Positions 63,362-64,000 of a stretch of 64,000 nt of DNA are shown here, piece by piece. Below the pieces are notes generated by a model. It did no database searches and had not been told where the DNA came from. It was given only the letters and a program-made list of their open reading frames with translations. Within the stretch, counting starts at the first letter, position 1; every line of letters starts with the position of its first letter. Both the position numbers and the translations under genes were made by a program. This DNA is from Aeromicrobium wangtongii (GTDB taxonomy: Bacteria > Actinomycetota > Actinomycetes > Propionibacteriales > Nocardioidaceae): contig NZ_CP102173.1 in assembly GCF_024584515.1 (NCBI RefSeq), positions 2,480,001-2,544,000 of the forward strand. Reading direction: 5' to 3'.

Positions 63362-63790
63362 ATGACCATCACCGCTGAAGACGTCTATGCCTTGGCGCCG
63401 TATGCCCGGACGCTGGGCGTCACCTTCGACAGTTTGGACGCGTCCGAGCTGCGGACCGGGCTCGCGTTCGTACCCGCCCTGTCGACGACTGGCGGTTCGT
63501 TGCACGGCGGCGCCCTGCTGGGTCTTGCAGACGTGAGTGCCGCCGTGTGCGCCGTGCTGAACGCGCCGCCAGGCACCCTGCCGGCCACGGCCGATTCCAC
63601 GGCGCGATTCATGCGTCCAGTCCATGGCGACGCCACAGCCGTCTCGCGGCCGCTTCAGGTCACGCGATCTCGGGTGATCGTCGAGGTCGAGATCTCCGAC
63701 GCCTCAGGACGGTTGTGCGCCAAGGTCACCCAGTCCGTGTCGCTCGTGGCGCCTCGCCGCACAGAGGATGTCGAACGCCAGTTCGTCTGA
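63362..63790 (+). CDS. PaaI-type hotdog thioesterase
   Basis: A 142-residue hotdog-fold protein: STTGGSLHGGALLGLADVSAAVCAV with the HGG active-site helix, and DSTARFMRPVHGDATAVSRPLQVTRSRVIVEVEI. It hydrolyses acyl- or aryl-CoA thioesters. AGAGGAG precedes ATG 63362. Probably controlled by the palindrome at 63293-63322. Confidence 0.85.
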   Translation: MTITAEDVYALAPYARTLGVTFDSLDASELRTGLAFVPALSTTGGSLHGGALLGLADVSAAVCAVLNAPPGTLPATADSTARFMRPVHGDATAVSRPLQVTRSRVIVEVEISDASGRLCAKVTQSVSLVAPRRTEDVERQFV

Positions 63791-63800
63791 GCTCATCCCA

Positions 63801-64000
63801 TCAGCTGACGGAGGCCTCTTCGAGGGCGAGCTCGACGAGCAGCTGGGCGTGCGCTTCCACCGTGTCGATCATGGGTAGGGGTGCGTCTCCGGGCCTGACG
63901 AGAAGGCCGATCTCGGTGCAGGCCAGCACGACAGCCTCGGCGCCGCGGGCCCGCTGGTCGCAGATGACATTGAGATACGCCGCCCTCGACTCCTCGCGGA
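63801..64000 (-). CDS. Aspartate/glutamate racemase-family protein (C-terminal part, cut by window end)
   Basis: The last 65 codons of a reverse-strand gene: RGAEAVVLACTEIGLLV with the second catalytic Cys of the racemase family, then PLPMIDTVEAHAQLLVELAL and the stop at 63801. The upstream part lies outside the window. Family call is firm from ACTEI and IDTVEAH; substrate unknown. Confidence 0.8.
   Translation of the reverse strand, partial: REESRAAYLNVICDQRARGAEAVVLACTEIGLLVRPGDAPLPMIDTVEAHAQLLVELALEEASVS

Overview
The window is about 64 kb of high-GC chromosome from an actinobacterium. The signs are near-continuous GC-rich genes with ATGA/GTGA overlaps, an F420-dependent oxidoreductase next to an F420:NADPH reductase, a class E sortase with LPKTG surface proteins, and many promoters that look leaderless. 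A Nocardioidaceae-like soil organism fits, but this is inferred from gene content only. I see no rRNA, tRNA, CRISPR array, insertion sequence or prophage.

Layout. 1-6.3 kb is mostly housekeeping: luciferase-like oxidoreductases, S4 RNA-binding proteins, a LOG-family protein and NpdG. From about 6.3 to 60.5 kb lies one large accessory locus of about 16 transcription units. Almost every promoter in it carries an AT-rich element with the core ATATANGAT. Units in order: flavoprotein (4906-6339, -); CoA-transferase/cyclase/PrpD/cyclic amidohydrolase (6368-11326, +); VOC protein (11327-12256, -); ene-reductase plus chlorophyll-b-reductase-like SDR (12274-14116, +); secreted repeat protein (14184-15506, -); monooxygenase-like/methylesterase-like/CitE (15627-17499, -); RCC-reductase-like plus SDR (17545-19229, +); Liv-type ABC importer with two sortase-anchored proteins (19376-26353, -); membrane-anchored surface protein (26382-28495, -, frameshifted); sortase (28577-29414, +); an eight-gene core operon (29428-36528, -); a six-gene oxidative operon (36614-44294, -); GntR regulator (44468-45184, +); tandem nitrilase (45212-46897, -); MFS (46978-48351, +); cupin/amidase/CoA-transferase (48418-50869, -); HMG-CoA-lyase-like (50927-51859, +); His-rich bicupin plus membrane protein (51957-54052, +); vinyl-reductase-like protein (54119-55216, -); Dpp-type ABC importer (55254-60423, -). 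After 60.5 kb come ArsR and IclR regulators, a two-subunit 3-oxoacid CoA-transferase, a thioesterase and a cut-off Asp/Glu racemase-family gene.

Main interpretation. The locus gathers families otherwise known from plant chlorophyll breakdown and from chlorophyll biosynthesis: three red-chlorophyll-catabolite-reductase (RCCR/FDBR) homologues, a Rieske oxygenase of the pheophorbide-a-oxygenase/VanA type, a chlorophyllase-like serine hydrolase, a pheophorbidase/MES-like hydrolase, two NYC1/NOL-like SDRs and a divinyl-chlorophyllide 8-vinyl-reductase (BciA/DVR)-like protein. Around them are enzymes suited to pyrrole or maleimide fragments: cyclic amidohydrolase, isochorismatase-type amidase, maleate isomerase, CoA-transferases, CitE, an ICL-type lyase and an HMG-CoA-lyase-like protein. 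There are also two ABC importers and a sortase-displayed surface apparatus. I propose an uptake-and-catabolism system for chlorophyll or linear tetrapyrroles (phyllobilins), organised like a sortase-based haem-uptake (Isd) locus and co-regulated through the ATATANGAT element. The families are visible in the sequence. The pathway, substrate and regulator are inference.
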